This document shows, piece after piece, positions 8,268 to 17,316 of a DNA stretch of 64,000 bases. The translations under genes were made by a program, and so were the position numbers. This DNA is from CBFHOS01 sp965657645 (lineage in GTDB: Bacteria > Pseudomonadota > Alphaproteobacteria > Puniceispirillales > Puniceispirillaceae), in NCBI GenBank assembly GCA_965657645.1, contig CBFHOS010000001.1, positions 124,001 to 188,000 on the forward strand, read 5' to 3'. The notes below the pieces were generated by a model. The model ran no database searches. It was not told where the DNA came from and saw only the letters and a program-made list of their open reading frames with translations. Every line of letters begins with the position of its first letter. Within the stretch, counting starts at the first letter, position 1.

Positions 8268-10175
8268 ATGAGATCCTTTGACGTAATCATTGTAGGCGGC
8301 GGCCATGCTGGCTGTGAGGCGGCGAGTGCGGCGGCGCGGATGGGCGCACGCACGGCGTTGGTGACGATGCGCGCCGACCAGATTGGCGAAATGTCATGCA
8401 ATCCGGCGATTGGTGGCCTTGGTAAAGGCCATCTTGTTCGCGAGATTGATGCGTTAGACGGCATTATGGCGCGGGCGATAGACCGTGCTGGTATTCAATT
8501 CCGGATGCTGAACAAATCGCGTGGGCCTGCTGTTCATGGGCCACGTTCGCAAGCGGACCGCGCTCTATATAAGACGGCTATACAAGAGTTTTTGAATGAC
8601 GACCCGCTGATCGAGATTATCGAGGCACCCGTTGGTGACCTGAATGTGCAGGACGGTGAATGCGTTGGCGTTGTTACCGAGGCCGGCGAAACACTTAATG
8701 CGGGCGCCATTGTGCTAACCACCGGTACGTTTCTGGGCGGCGTTATCTTTCTGGGTGACGAGCGGATTGCCGCTGGACGTATTGGTGAGCCCCCATCAAA
8801 CAAGCTGGCAACACGGTTGCGGGGGCTATCTCTGCCTATCGACCGGTTGAAAACTGGGACACCAGCACGTCTGGATGGCCGGACAATTAACTGGAACCAG
8901 CTTGAAATGCAGCCAGCGGACGATCCGCCAGTGCCGTTTTCCATGCTCACCGACAAGATATCGGTAAAACAAATCGAATGTGGCATTACCCGCACAACAG
9001 CGGAAACGCACCGGATTATCGCTGAATCCATGCATCTATCTGCGGTTTATAATGGCCAGATATCTGGGCGGGGACCACGCTATTGCCCATCGATCGAGGA
9101 TAAGATCAATCGTTTTGCTGATAAGGAATCTCACCAGATTTTCCTAGAGCCAGAGGGTTTGAATGATCACACGATCTATCCTAACGGTATATCCACCAGC
9201 CTGCCGCGCAATGTGCAAGACGCCTTTGTTGCCACAATTCCGGGGCTGGAAAACGCGAAGATCCTGCAACATGGCTATGCGATCGAATATGATTTCGTTG
9301 ATCCGCGTGCATTATCACGGGTGTTAGAGTTAAAGGCCCTGCCGGGCCTGTTCCTTGCCGGCCAGATTAATGGCACTACTGGCTATGAAGAGGCCGCGGC
9401 CCAAGGGTTGATTGCCGGCATTAATGCGAGCTTGCGGGCGAGCGGACAGCCTAGCGATTTCGTTCTCGATCGGGCCGAGGCCTATATCGGTGTGATGATT
9501 GATGATTTGATCACCAAGGGTGCGCCGGAACCTTATCGGATGTTTACGTCGCGGGCTGAATACCGGCTGTTATTGCGGGCCGATAATGCGGACCAGCGCC
9601 TGACCGAGCGCGGTATTGCCATTGGCTGCGTTGGCTCAATTCGGCAATCCGCATGGGAGGCAAAACGCGATGAGCTTGCCGCCGCCCGTTCTATGCTGGC
9701 GTCTTTATCGGCCACGACCAAGGATCTAAAAGCAGGCGATTTGCCAGCGCCGCGTGATGGCGCGCGCCGTAGTGCCGCTGATTTATTGACGCTGGAAGGC
9801 ATAACCCTAGAGCAACTAATCGCCTTTTGGCCTGAATTATCAGCAATCCCGCAAAAAATGCATGCCCAGCTAGAGGCTGATTGCCGTTATGCTAATTATG
9901 TCGAGCGTCAGGCCAGTGACATTGACGCCCTGCGCCGTGACGAGGCGATGGTTATTCCGCCATCTATGGATTTTGCTGATATTGGCGGGCTATCGGCCGA
10001 GGCCAAGGATATCTTGCGCAAAGCCATGCCGGAAACCATTGGCCAAGCTAATCGCTTGCCCGGTCTTACACCGGCGGCGGTTGTGGCGGTGCTCCGGCAT
10101 CTCAAGCGGGACAAGCGCATGGCGGGTGACGCAAAGCGGATGAGTTCGCCCGCATCCGTTGCTGGTCAGTCCTAA
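8268..10175 (+). CDS. mnmG: tRNA uridine-5-carboxymethylaminomethyl(34) synthesis enzyme MnmG
   Basis: This FAD/NADH-dependent partner of MnmE modifies the tRNA wobble uridine. The N-terminus has the dinucleotide-binding GGGHAGCEAA, followed by the family motifs SCNPAIGGLGKGHL and GTPARLDG with the FAD-domain cysteines. ATG 8268 gives 635 aa, preceded by AAGG-type ribosome-binding sequence; a TTG at 8232 would overlap the end of mnmE and is less likely. Its stop overlaps the rsmG start by one base (TAATG). Confidence 0.97.
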   Translation: MRSFDVIIVGGGHAGCEAASAAARMGARTALVTMRADQIGEMSCNPAIGGLGKGHLVREIDALDGIMARAIDRAGIQFRMLNKSRGPAVHGPRSQADRALYKTAIQEFLNDDPLIEIIEAPVGDLNVQDGECVGVVTEAGETLNAGAIVLTTGTFLGGVIFLGDERIAAGRIGEPPSNKLATRLRGLSLPIDRLKTGTPARLDGRTINWNQLEMQPADDPPVPFSMLTDKISVKQIECGITRTTAETHRIIAESMHLSAVYNGQISGRGPRYCPSIEDKINRFADKESHQIFLEPEGLNDHTIYPNGISTSLPRNVQDAFVATIPGLENAKILQHGYAIEYDFVDPRALSRVLELKALPGLFLAGQINGTTGYEEAAAQGLIAGINASLRASGQPSDFVLDRAEAYIGVMIDDLITKGAPEPYRMFTSRAEYRLLLRADNADQRLTERGIAIGCVGSIRQSAWEAKRDELAAARSMLASLSATTKDLKAGDLPAPRDGARRSAADLLTLEGITLEQLIAFWPELSAIPQKMHAQLEADCRYANYVERQASDIDALRRDEAMVIPPSMDFADIGGLSAEAKDILRKAMPETIGQANRLPGLTPAAVVAVLRHLKRDKRMAGDAKRMSSPASVAGQS

Positions 10176-10777
10176 TGGCAATCGATCCGGCTATTGCCGC
10201 GCGCTTGAATGTTTCACGTGAAACAATGGACAAGATATCGTCCTATGTGGCGCTAGTGGAAAAATGGCAACCCCGTATCAATCTGATCGCGAATAGTACA
10301 TTGCCCGATATATGGACGCGGCACGTGTTGGATTCGTCCCAGCTGGTGGCGCATCTGCCGCCAAAGACTGCGCGCATTTTGGATGTGGGCAGTGGTGGTG
10401 GCTTTCCCGGGATTATTCTGGCGATCATGAGTGATTCCGAAGTTCATCTTGTAGAATCCGATCAACGCAAATCAATCTTCCTGACAACTGTTATCCGTGA
10501 ATTAGGCCTGAATGCGGTTGTTCATAACAAACGCATTGAACAGATGGAAAATATCGGGGCCGATGTGATTACCGCGCGGGCCTTGGCCTCCGTTGAAAAG
10601 CTTTTGGATTTGCTGAAAATTCAGCTCCAGACCACGCCATTATGTTTGTTTTTGAAGGGTGCACGCGTCGATCAGGAATTGACCATTCTGGAAAGTTATT
10701 CCAGTATAGAGGCACAGTGTTTTCCCAGCTTAACCAGTGCAGATGGTGTCGTTTTGGCATTAAAATGCGATGTCTAA
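10175..10777 (+). CDS. rsmG: 16S rRNA (guanine527-N7)-methyltransferase
   Basis: It methylates G527 of 16S rRNA using S-adenosylmethionine. The 200-residue Rossmann-fold protein has the SAM-binding motif LDVGSGGGFPGIILAI and the downstream VESDQRKSIFL acidic loop. Start ATG 10175 overlaps the mnmG stop by one base. Codons 12-18 contain a perfect parS site, so the protein reads NVSRETM near its N-terminus, a feature shared with rsmG in related bacteria. It lies 18 bp upstream of parA. Confidence 0.96.
   Translation: MAIDPAIAARLNVSRETMDKISSYVALVEKWQPRINLIANSTLPDIWTRHVLDSSQLVAHLPPKTARILDVGSGGGFPGIILAIMSDSEVHLVESDQRKSIFLTTVIRELGLNAVVHNKRIEQMENIGADVITARALASVEKLLDLLKIQLQTTPLCLFLKGARVDQELTILESYSSIEAQCFPSLTSADGVVLALKCDV
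10210..10225. other. parS centromere site 2
   Basis: A second perfect TGTTTCACGTGAAACA, within the 5' end of rsmG, about 570 bp upstream of parA and about 7 kb from the candidate origin. A parS copy at this spot is common in bacteria with the rsmG-parAB order. Confidence 0.95.
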
Positions 10778-10795
10778 TCCATAGCGGAGTCCTCG

Positions 10796-11578
10796 ATGAC
10801 CGTTTCCACCCGTATCATAGCTGTTGCCAACCAAAAGGGTGGCGTTGGTAAAACCACGACTTCGGTCAATCTGGCAACCGCACTTGCCGCCTGTGGCCGG
10901 TCTGTACTGCTGGTTGATTTTGATCCCCAAGGGAATGCCAGCACCGGTCTTGGTATCGAGGCGAATGAACGTGCTTTTAATAGCTATCGTTTGGTTCTGG
11001 GTGAATGCAGTGCTGAGGATGCGGCGCGCTCGACTGTGGTGCCAAAGCTCGACATTATTCCAGCCATTGTTGATCTATCCGCGGCTGAAATAGAATTAAC
11101 CGATATGGAGCAACGGGAATATCGTCTCGAGCAAGCCATATCTAAAATTTCACATAAATATCAATATGTTATAATAGATTGCCCACCATCCCTTGGCATG
11201 CTGACGGTGAATGCGTTAACCGCGGCGACCTCTGTTTTGGTACCACTTCAATGTGAATTTTATGCACTTGAAGGCCTCACCCAATTGATGCGGACAATAG
11301 ATGCCGTGCGCGCATCTTTGAATAAAAGCCTGGTTATGCAGGGCGTTGTCTTGACGATGTATGATAGCCGCAATCGTTTGTCGGACATGGTCGCCAGTGA
11401 TGTGCGCGGCCATTTTGGCTCGCTGGTATACAAAACCGTTATTCCGCGTAATGTTCGGGTTTCCGAGGCGCCATCTTTTGGCCAACCGGTATTGATGTAT
11501 GATTTGAAATGCTCTGGTGCCCAAGCCTATGCCGCACTAGCCGCCGAATTGCTTACCCAAGAGAAAGTAGCCGCATGA
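10796..11578 (+). CDS. parA: chromosome partitioning ATPase ParA (Soj)
   Basis: This Walker-type ATPase moves ParB-parS complexes and so segregates origins. The 260-residue protein has the deviant Walker A KGGVGKTT (14-21) with both lysines, the Walker A' DFDPQGNAS, and the Walker B VIIDCPPSLG. There is no N-terminal DNA-binding extension, as expected for the chromosomal type. ATG 10796 lies 18 bp after rsmG. It overlaps parB by 4 bp (ATGA), coupling the pair. Confidence 0.98.
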   Translation: MTVSTRIIAVANQKGGVGKTTTSVNLATALAACGRSVLLVDFDPQGNASTGLGIEANERAFNSYRLVLGECSAEDAARSTVVPKLDIIPAIVDLSAAEIELTDMEQREYRLEQAISKISHKYQYVIIDCPPSLGMLTVNALTAATSVLVPLQCEFYALEGLTQLMRTIDAVRASLNKSLVMQGVVLTMYDSRNRLSDMVASDVRGHFGSLVYKTVIPRNVRVSEAPSFGQPVLMYDLKCSGAQAYAALAAELLTQEKVAA

Positions 11579-12558
11579 CCAAAACTCCTCCAAAAGAGTC
11601 TAAAGCCAAAGCCAGCCCTGCAAAAAAGGCACCGCAACGTGGTCTTGGGCGTGGTCTGTCATCACTGTTGGGTGATGCTGGTGTGGCCGCGGCAACAGCG
11701 AATGCTGCTGCTGGGATTACTGGCGAGTCGGCTAGCGGCGTTGTTCAAAACACTGCACCTGCCACAGGTGATGCCGCCGCTATCACTGGATTGGCCGAAA
11801 TTCCTGTCGAATGGATTAATTCCGGCCCTTGGCAGCCGCGGCGGCGTTTTGATAATGACGCGTTGACTGATCTTGCTAATTCTGTGCGCCAAAAGGGTGT
11901 GGTACAGCCGATTTTGGTGCGCCCTCATCCAAAAAAACCGCAACGCTATGAGCTTATTGCTGGCGAGCGGCGGTGGCGGGCGGCACAAATGGCCCAGCTC
12001 CATGTTATTCCGGCAATCGTAAGACCCTTCACTGATTCAGAATCCTATGAAATCGCCCTTATCGAGAACGTCCAGCGTGCCGATCTGACCGTGATCGAAG
12101 AGGCTGAGGGCTATCAACAACTCATCGAGACCTATAATTACACGCAAGCACAACTATCTGAATTAATTGGTAAATCACGCAGTCATATTGCGAATCTATT
12201 GCGTCTATTGAGCCTGCCACCCAAAGTATCGGATCTGGTTATGAACGGTACCTTGACGATGGGTCAGGTACGTCCATTGATTGGTCATGATAATGCGACA
12301 TTGTTGGCGCTTGAGGTGGCAAAAAAGGGGTTATCGGCGCGTCAGGTCGAGGCCCTTGTTAAGCGCGGTGATGCCAAGCCAAAGGCAAAGCCGGAGAAAT
12401 CTGCTGATATTCGCGCGATCGAACAAAAGGCGGCAGTCGAGCATGGTCTGAAGTTAGATATCGATTGGGATTATCAAACGGAAAAGGGCGTATTAAAGCT
12501 GCGCTGTGAGAATTTTGAGCAAATGAATGCTGTGCTTGAAAAAATGGGGCTCGTCTAA
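11575..12558 (+). CDS. parB: chromosome partitioning CTPase/DNA-binding protein ParB
   Basis: ParB binds parS, hydrolyses CTP and spreads as a sliding clamp. The 327-residue protein has the N-terminal RGLGRGLSSLLG motif that activates ParA (about 22-33), the CTP-binding motifs GERRWRAA (130-137) and ENVQRADL (164-171), a helix-turn-helix at about 192-213, and a C-terminal dimer domain. An Ala/Gly-rich linker occupies residues 35-72. Start ATG 11575 overlaps the parA stop; earlier in-frame starts would lie inside parA. It is convergent with holA, only 17 bp away. Confidence 0.98.
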   Translation: MTKTPPKESKAKASPAKKAPQRGLGRGLSSLLGDAGVAAATANAAAGITGESASGVVQNTAPATGDAAAITGLAEIPVEWINSGPWQPRRRFDNDALTDLANSVRQKGVVQPILVRPHPKKPQRYELIAGERRWRAAQMAQLHVIPAIVRPFTDSESYEIALIENVQRADLTVIEEAEGYQQLIETYNYTQAQLSELIGKSRSHIANLLRLLSLPPKVSDLVMNGTLTMGQVRPLIGHDNATLLALEVAKKGLSARQVEALVKRGDAKPKAKPEKSADIRAIEQKAAVEHGLKLDIDWDYQTEKGVLKLRCENFEQMNAVLEKMGLV

Positions 12559-12575
12559 CGCCGGTTTAACACCAT

Positions 12576-13604
12576 TTAGCCTTTTAACGCTTTTGCCCGC
12601 AAACACAGGCCCAGCATGCATTGTGCTGTGATGGTTTTATCGTCAACCGCGCCCGATTTGACCTGTAATTCGCAATCCTGTAGCCGATTGACTGCATCTA
12701 GGGCCATTTTTGCCGGCCAATAGCGTAACTGGCGGGCCAATACATCCTGCATTTTAAAAAACACTGGCGGGCGTAGGTCTTTGATCGCCTGGCTGTTGGA
12801 TTTGCCTTTGGCGATCCCCGCTCCGGCTAGCATGAGCTGGCGGAAATGTGTTTGGCATCCGCGCAAAATCATTACGGCGTTCGAATCCTCGCTCCATGCC
12901 TTTTTCAACGCCGCATTCAATGCATCTATTTGCCCGTCGGCCGCGGCACTGGCGACATCGCTAATCACCAAAACCCCGCTATCACCGAGGGCTACCGATA
13001 CATCGGCGCCGGTCAATTTGCCATTTGGCCCGGCCATGAGAGCAAGTTTTTCTATTTCCATACGCGATCCGGCCCGATCACTGCCCAACCGGCGGATGAT
13101 GATGGCAAGGGCATCTTGATCCATGCTGATATTGTCACGCGCCATGATATCGCGGGCCAATTGCCCAATATCGGCGTCACCATCAGCGTAACAGCCGATC
13201 GAGGCCGCATTATCCGCGCTCTCAAACAGCTTTACGATGGCATGACGCGATGTGGTGTCTCTAGCCTCAACAACAATGAATGATCCTGATAAATCAGATT
13301 TTAGGGCCAATTTGCAGGATTCGAGCAATTCCGCCCCGCGTCCTTTCACCAAAACCAGCCTGACATCGCCCAAAAGGGCAATTTCAACCGCGGCATCGGC
13401 TATGGCGGACGGCTCATTGGACAGAGTCTCGCCATCAATACGCGTTACTGAGAACACATCATCCAGATCGGTTGAATATTTCTTTGCGATTAGGGTGGCG
13501 CGTTCACTAATCTGGCCGATATCACTGCCGTGAAGCAGAACAGCGCGAATAGTGGCCGGGATGGCGTTCAGGAAACTATTGGTTTGCCGCGGTGCGACCT
13601 TCAT
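12576..13604 (-). CDS. holA: DNA polymerase III delta subunit
   Basis: Delta opens the beta sliding clamp in the clamp-loader complex. The 342-residue protein has the typical divergent AAA+ layout, starting with the VLLHGSDIGQISERA segment and containing FIVVEARD and the C-terminal helical collar (LNRLQDCELQVKSGAVDD). As usual for delta, a functional P-loop is absent. Start ATG 13604 overlaps the lptE stop by one base (TAATG). The order leuS-lptE-holA beside parB is conserved in Alphaproteobacteria. Confidence 0.93.
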   Translation of the reverse strand: MKVAPRQTNSFLNAIPATIRAVLLHGSDIGQISERATLIAKKYSTDLDDVFSVTRIDGETLSNEPSAIADAAVEIALLGDVRLVLVKGRGAELLESCKLALKSDLSGSFIVVEARDTTSRHAIVKLFESADNAASIGCYADGDADIGQLARDIMARDNISMDQDALAIIIRRLGSDRAGSRMEIEKLALMAGPNGKLTGADVSVALGDSGVLVISDVASAAADGQIDALNAALKKAWSEDSNAVMILRGCQTHFRQLMLAGAGIAKGKSNSQAIKDLRPPVFFKMQDVLARQLRYWPAKMALDAVNRLQDCELQVKSGAVDDKTITAQCMLGLCLRAKALKG

Positions 13605-14098
13605 TAGCTATTTTGTGATGAAAAATAGAGCTGGACCCGTCTTGCGGTACGTTCGGCGAGTAGTTTCACCAATCTTTCCCGGCCATTGCGCTCTGACTCA
13701 TCCTGTCCAAAATAAGAGGTAACAACACCAAATGTTGCACCAGCAGACAATGTTTCACGAAGGACAACTTCGCCGGTTTGGCGATCCAACAATTCAATAT
13801 TGTTCGACATTGTCATCTTCTTGAGGGTCGAACTCTTGCCCTTAACAGACAAAGAACTGCTCGATGCAACGGTGATACGCGATACAAGATCGTAATTTGG
13901 TGCCTGCATGCCATTCACATAAAGCCGGTTACGAAGCTGGCGCGAATAAAGCTGGCCATCACGTCCGGATACCTCGACTACATTGACCGCGGCAAGATCC
14001 TCGATGTTCGCAGAAATCAAAGGCGTCATCGACACATTTGAACATGCCGCTAGGAATAGCAGGGCGACGGCGGCGATGGTTTTTCTAAACGACAACAT
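13604..14098 (-). CDS. lptE: LPS assembly lipoprotein LptE
   Basis: LptE plugs the outer-membrane LptD barrel and helps insert lipopolysaccharide. The 164-residue protein has a short basic N-terminus, a hydrophobic signal segment and a lipobox (LAAC, Cys at about residue 19), then a periplasmic domain with the family's YSRQLRNRL and DRQTGEVVLRE pieces. ATG 14098 overlaps the end of leuS by 14 bp. A TTG at 14149 would put a long tail before the signal peptide and is rejected. Assignment rests on position between leuS and holA plus the lipoprotein layout. Confidence 0.85.
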   Translation of the reverse strand: MLSFRKTIAAVALLFLAACSNVSMTPLISANIEDLAAVNVVEVSGRDGQLYSRQLRNRLYVNGMQAPNYDLVSRITVASSSSLSVKGKSSTLKKMTMSNNIELLDRQTGEVVLRETLSAGATFGVVTSYFGQDESERNGRERLVKLLAERTARRVQLYFSSQNS

Positions 14099-16646
14099 TG
14101 ATGATCCTATTTGGTACCACAATAACTTTGCGCGGCTGCGCTCCATCAAGATATCGAATAATCACCGGTGACGCTAGTGCAGCGGCCTCGGCGGCATCTT
14201 TATCGCAATCTTTCGCCAAAACCAGTGTTGTGCGGAGCTTACCATTGACCTGAACACCGATTTCCACGGTGTCTTCAACTGCCATGGCTGGATCCGCCTC
14301 TGGCCATGCTTTTGCCGCAAGCAATTCATCATGGCCTAGCAAAACCCACATTTCCTCGGCGATATGCGGTGCTAATGGTGCAATGAGCTGGACCAAGGTC
14401 TCGATACCAAAGCGCCGCGCCGCATCGCCGGCTGGTGTTGTGGCTTTTACATCGCCAATAGCATTGGCAAGTGTATGTAATTGGGCAACAGCGCGGTTAA
14501 AGCGGAAATCCTCGATATCCTTGGTTAATGCAAGGATCGATTTATGCGCCTGTCTCACCAAATCAAGCTCGGCGCCACTGTCTGGAACCTCGTTATTCGG
14601 CGGGGTTTCACCAATTGTTGCGGCCATCCGATAAACGCGCTTTAGAAACCGAGACGCACCATCAACACCGGATTCGGTCCATTCCATATCGCGCTCAGGC
14701 GGCGAGTCGGACAGCATGAATAGCCGTGCAGTATCAGCGCCATAAGTGTCGATAATCAATTCCGGATCGACCACATTGCGCTTTGACTTGCTCATCTTTT
14801 CGATCCGGCCAGCCTCTACCGCGGCGCCAGACTCAAGATCGACCCATTTATCGTCGTCGCGGGTAACCTCGGTTGGGAATAACCATTTACCATCTGCCGA
14901 TTTGAACGTCTGGTGGCAAACCATGCCTTGCGTCATGAGACCGTCAAACGGCTCCTTTAGGTCAAGATAACCAACCGCACTTAATGCGCGGGTGAAAAAT
15001 CGTGAATAGAGAAGGTGCAAAACCGCATGTTCCACGCCGCCAATATACTGGTCAACGGGCATCCAATAGGCCGCCGCCTCTGGGCTAAAGCCGCCCGGAT
15101 GTTTTGGATCGGCATAGCGCAGGAAATACCATGAGCTCTCAAAGAACGTATCAAATGTATCCTGTTCACGAATAGCAGGCTTGGCGCAAGTCGGGCAGGT
15201 GGTGTGTTTCCATGTCGGATGATTACCCAATGGATTGCCGTGGCTATCAAAATCCACATCTTCTGGCAACTCAACTGGCAAATCTTTGGCTGGAACTGGA
15301 ACCGCGCCGCAATCATCACAATAAATGATCGGAATAGGGCAACCCCAATAACGTTGCCGCGACACACCCCAATCGCGCAGGCGATAGGTGGTTTCACCGC
15401 TACCAGCCTTTATGTCTTCGAGCGCAGCAATAGCGGTTTTGATACCGTTTTCAACATCAAGACCATCCCAAGATCCCGAATTAAACAATGTACCGGGGCC
15501 GGTATAGGCCTCTGTCGTGATGTTCATATCGGCTGGATCAGTGCCTTCTGGCAAAACCACCGGCGTTACTGGCAGATTATAGGCATTGGCAAAATCAAGG
15601 TCGCGCTGGTCATGCGCAGGACAACCAAAAATGGCGCCAGTGCCATATTCCATCAGCACAAAATTCGCAATATGGACTGGTAATGTATGACCCTCAATAA
15701 TCGGATGATCGACTTTCAAGCCAGTGTCATAACCTTTTTTATCGGCTGTCTCGACGGCTGCTTCGGATGTACCAAGGGCGGCGCATTCAGCAATAAAATC
15801 GGCTGCTTTTTGGTCTTTTTCACCAAGCGCAATGGCTAGTGGGTGATTAGCCGCGATGGCGATAAATGATGCGCCGTAAAGGGTATCGGGACGTGTTGTA
15901 AAGACCTCGATATGATCCTCACCATGCGGTGCAGGTCCGGTTAGGGAAAAAGAAATGCGGGCGCCAACTGACTTACCAATCCAGTTATGCTGCATTAGGC
16001 GAACCCGATCAGGCCAACGCTCAAGGCCCTCGATGGATTGCAACAAATCATCGGCAAATTCGGTGATTTTTAGGAACCATTGCGATAATAGCCGGCGTTC
16101 TACCGGTGCACCGGAACGCCATCCCTTGCCGTCAACAACCTGTTCATTCGCCAAGACCGTATTTTCAACAGGATCCCAATTCACCCAGCTCTCCTTGCGA
16201 TAGGCCAAGCCTTTTTCAAGGAATTTGAGGAACATGAGCTGTTCATGCTGGTAATAATCGGGCGTACAGGTGGCAAGCTCGCGGTCCCAATCATAAGACA
16301 GGCCCATGCTTTTCAGCTGGGTGCGCATTGCCGCGATATTTTCAATTGTCCATTTGCCGGGATGAACGCCGCGCTCCATTGCCGCATTTTCCGCTGGCAA
16401 ACCAAACGCATCCCACCCCATTGGGTGCAAAACATTGTATCCGGCGGCACGGCGATAGCGGGCAACGACGTCGCCCAATGTATAATTGCGAACATGCCCC
16501 ATGTGAATCCGCCCTGACGGATATGGGAACATTTCCAGCACATAATATTTTGGCTTGTCAGATGCAGTTGTGGCGGTGAAGCAATTGGCCTCATCCCACC
16601 GGGCCTGCCATTTTTGTTCTATGGCAGGCGCGTCATAGTGAGCCAT
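14085..16646 (-). CDS. leuS: leucyl-tRNA synthetase
   Basis: It attaches leucine to tRNA-Leu. The 853-residue class I synthetase has the HIGH-type motif HMGH (48-51, in PYPSGRIHMGHVRNY), a CP1 editing domain containing the TTRPDTL segment, a zinc-type CPTC stretch, and the KMSKSKRN signature. Start ATG 16646 begins MAHYDAPAIEQKWQ. It heads a leuS-lptE-holA operon with overlapping ends. Confidence 0.98.
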   Translation of the reverse strand: MAHYDAPAIEQKWQARWDEANCFTATTASDKPKYYVLEMFPYPSGRIHMGHVRNYTLGDVVARYRRAAGYNVLHPMGWDAFGLPAENAAMERGVHPGKWTIENIAAMRTQLKSMGLSYDWDRELATCTPDYYQHEQLMFLKFLEKGLAYRKESWVNWDPVENTVLANEQVVDGKGWRSGAPVERRLLSQWFLKITEFADDLLQSIEGLERWPDRVRLMQHNWIGKSVGARISFSLTGPAPHGEDHIEVFTTRPDTLYGASFIAIAANHPLAIALGEKDQKAADFIAECAALGTSEAAVETADKKGYDTGLKVDHPIIEGHTLPVHIANFVLMEYGTGAIFGCPAHDQRDLDFANAYNLPVTPVVLPEGTDPADMNITTEAYTGPGTLFNSGSWDGLDVENGIKTAIAALEDIKAGSGETTYRLRDWGVSRQRYWGCPIPIIYCDDCGAVPVPAKDLPVELPEDVDFDSHGNPLGNHPTWKHTTCPTCAKPAIREQDTFDTFFESSWYFLRYADPKHPGGFSPEAAAYWMPVDQYIGGVEHAVLHLLYSRFFTRALSAVGYLDLKEPFDGLMTQGMVCHQTFKSADGKWLFPTEVTRDDDKWVDLESGAAVEAGRIEKMSKSKRNVVDPELIIDTYGADTARLFMLSDSPPERDMEWTESGVDGASRFLKRVYRMAATIGETPPNNEVPDSGAELDLVRQAHKSILALTKDIEDFRFNRAVAQLHTLANAIGDVKATTPAGDAARRFGIETLVQLIAPLAPHIAEEMWVLLGHDELLAAKAWPEADPAMAVEDTVEIGVQVNGKLRTTLVLAKDCDKDAAEAAALASPVIIRYLDGAQPRKVIVVPNRIINVVV

Positions 16647-16685
16647 GATAATAACCCTGGGGCAAAGCCCTCAAAACGAATAAAC

Positions 16686-17204
16686 TTACTCGGCCGTTTC
16701 GCTGAGTGATGAAGCCCTGATTTCGCGGGCACGCGTTAGGATCAAATCTTCGATCTTGCGCTCTAGTTCAGCATCCCGCATTACAGATCCCCAGCCATCC
16801 GCGGTGGCTTTCTGGACATAAATGCGCGCGTTGATGGCGTCTGAACGTAATTCACGGCCAATAACGAAGATGGTCAATTTAATGCGTTCACCAGGACGAT
16901 CAGCAAGTGAATACCATTCGGTCACAATAGTACCGCCGAATGTATCAACGTCGTCTAACGGCACAAATGATGTGATATCAAGAGCCGCGCGCCACAATAG
17001 AGCGTTAACGGGCAGGGCGCCGCCTTGGTTGCTGCTCATAAGGTCACTTACCTTGGTGCCACCTGTCTTGCCAGTGAGAATAGATACCGGTCCCTCGTCC
17101 TCTTTAACCGGTTGTGGGTTCATCCCAGAACATCCGGCCAAAAACAATGCTGTAGCGACTGCGAACAGAGTGACATTAGGCAATTTATTTTTCATGAAGA
17201 ACAT
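16686..17204 (-). CDS. DUF3576 lipoprotein
   Basis: This is a conserved alphaproteobacterial outer-membrane lipoprotein of unknown function, usually found next to leuS. The signal peptide has a basic start (MFFMKNK) and a hydrophobic run ending in a lipobox LAGC, followed by a mature domain with VNALLWRAALDITSF and WYSLADRPGERIKLTIFV. ATG 17204 gives 172 aa; ATG 17195 is an alternative. A much earlier start would run back through the porin terminator. It ends 39 bp before leuS on the same strand. Confidence 0.85.
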   Translation of the reverse strand: MFFMKNKLPNVTLFAVATALFLAGCSGMNPQPVKEDEGPVSILTGKTGGTKVSDLMSSNQGGALPVNALLWRAALDITSFVPLDDVDTFGGTIVTEWYSLADRPGERIKLTIFVIGRELRSDAINARIYVQKATADGWGSVMRDAELERKIEDLILTRAREIRASSLSETAE

Positions 17205-17265
17205 GGTGCGATTCCAATTCGATTGGCGACGCGCCCAGAATGCAAATAAGCGGGTGATTTGTAAA

Positions 17266-17294
17266 GAAAAAAGGGAGGGGCAAGCCCCTCCCTT
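17266..17294 (-). terminator. Intrinsic terminator of the porin gene
   Basis: On the minus strand an 11-bp perfect stem (17284-17294 pairing with 17271-17281; GGGAGGGGC / GCCCCTCCC core) with a very short loop is followed by a run of T (complement of 17266-17272). It starts about 22 bp after the porin stop. This is the clearest Rho-independent terminator in the window. Confidence 0.92.
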
Positions 17295-17316
17295 TCCACA
17301 TAAAGGTAACATTCAA

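Noticed and set aside
13748..13760. A third parS site (TGTTTCACG)
   Set aside because: Only the left half matches; the right half reads AAGGACA.
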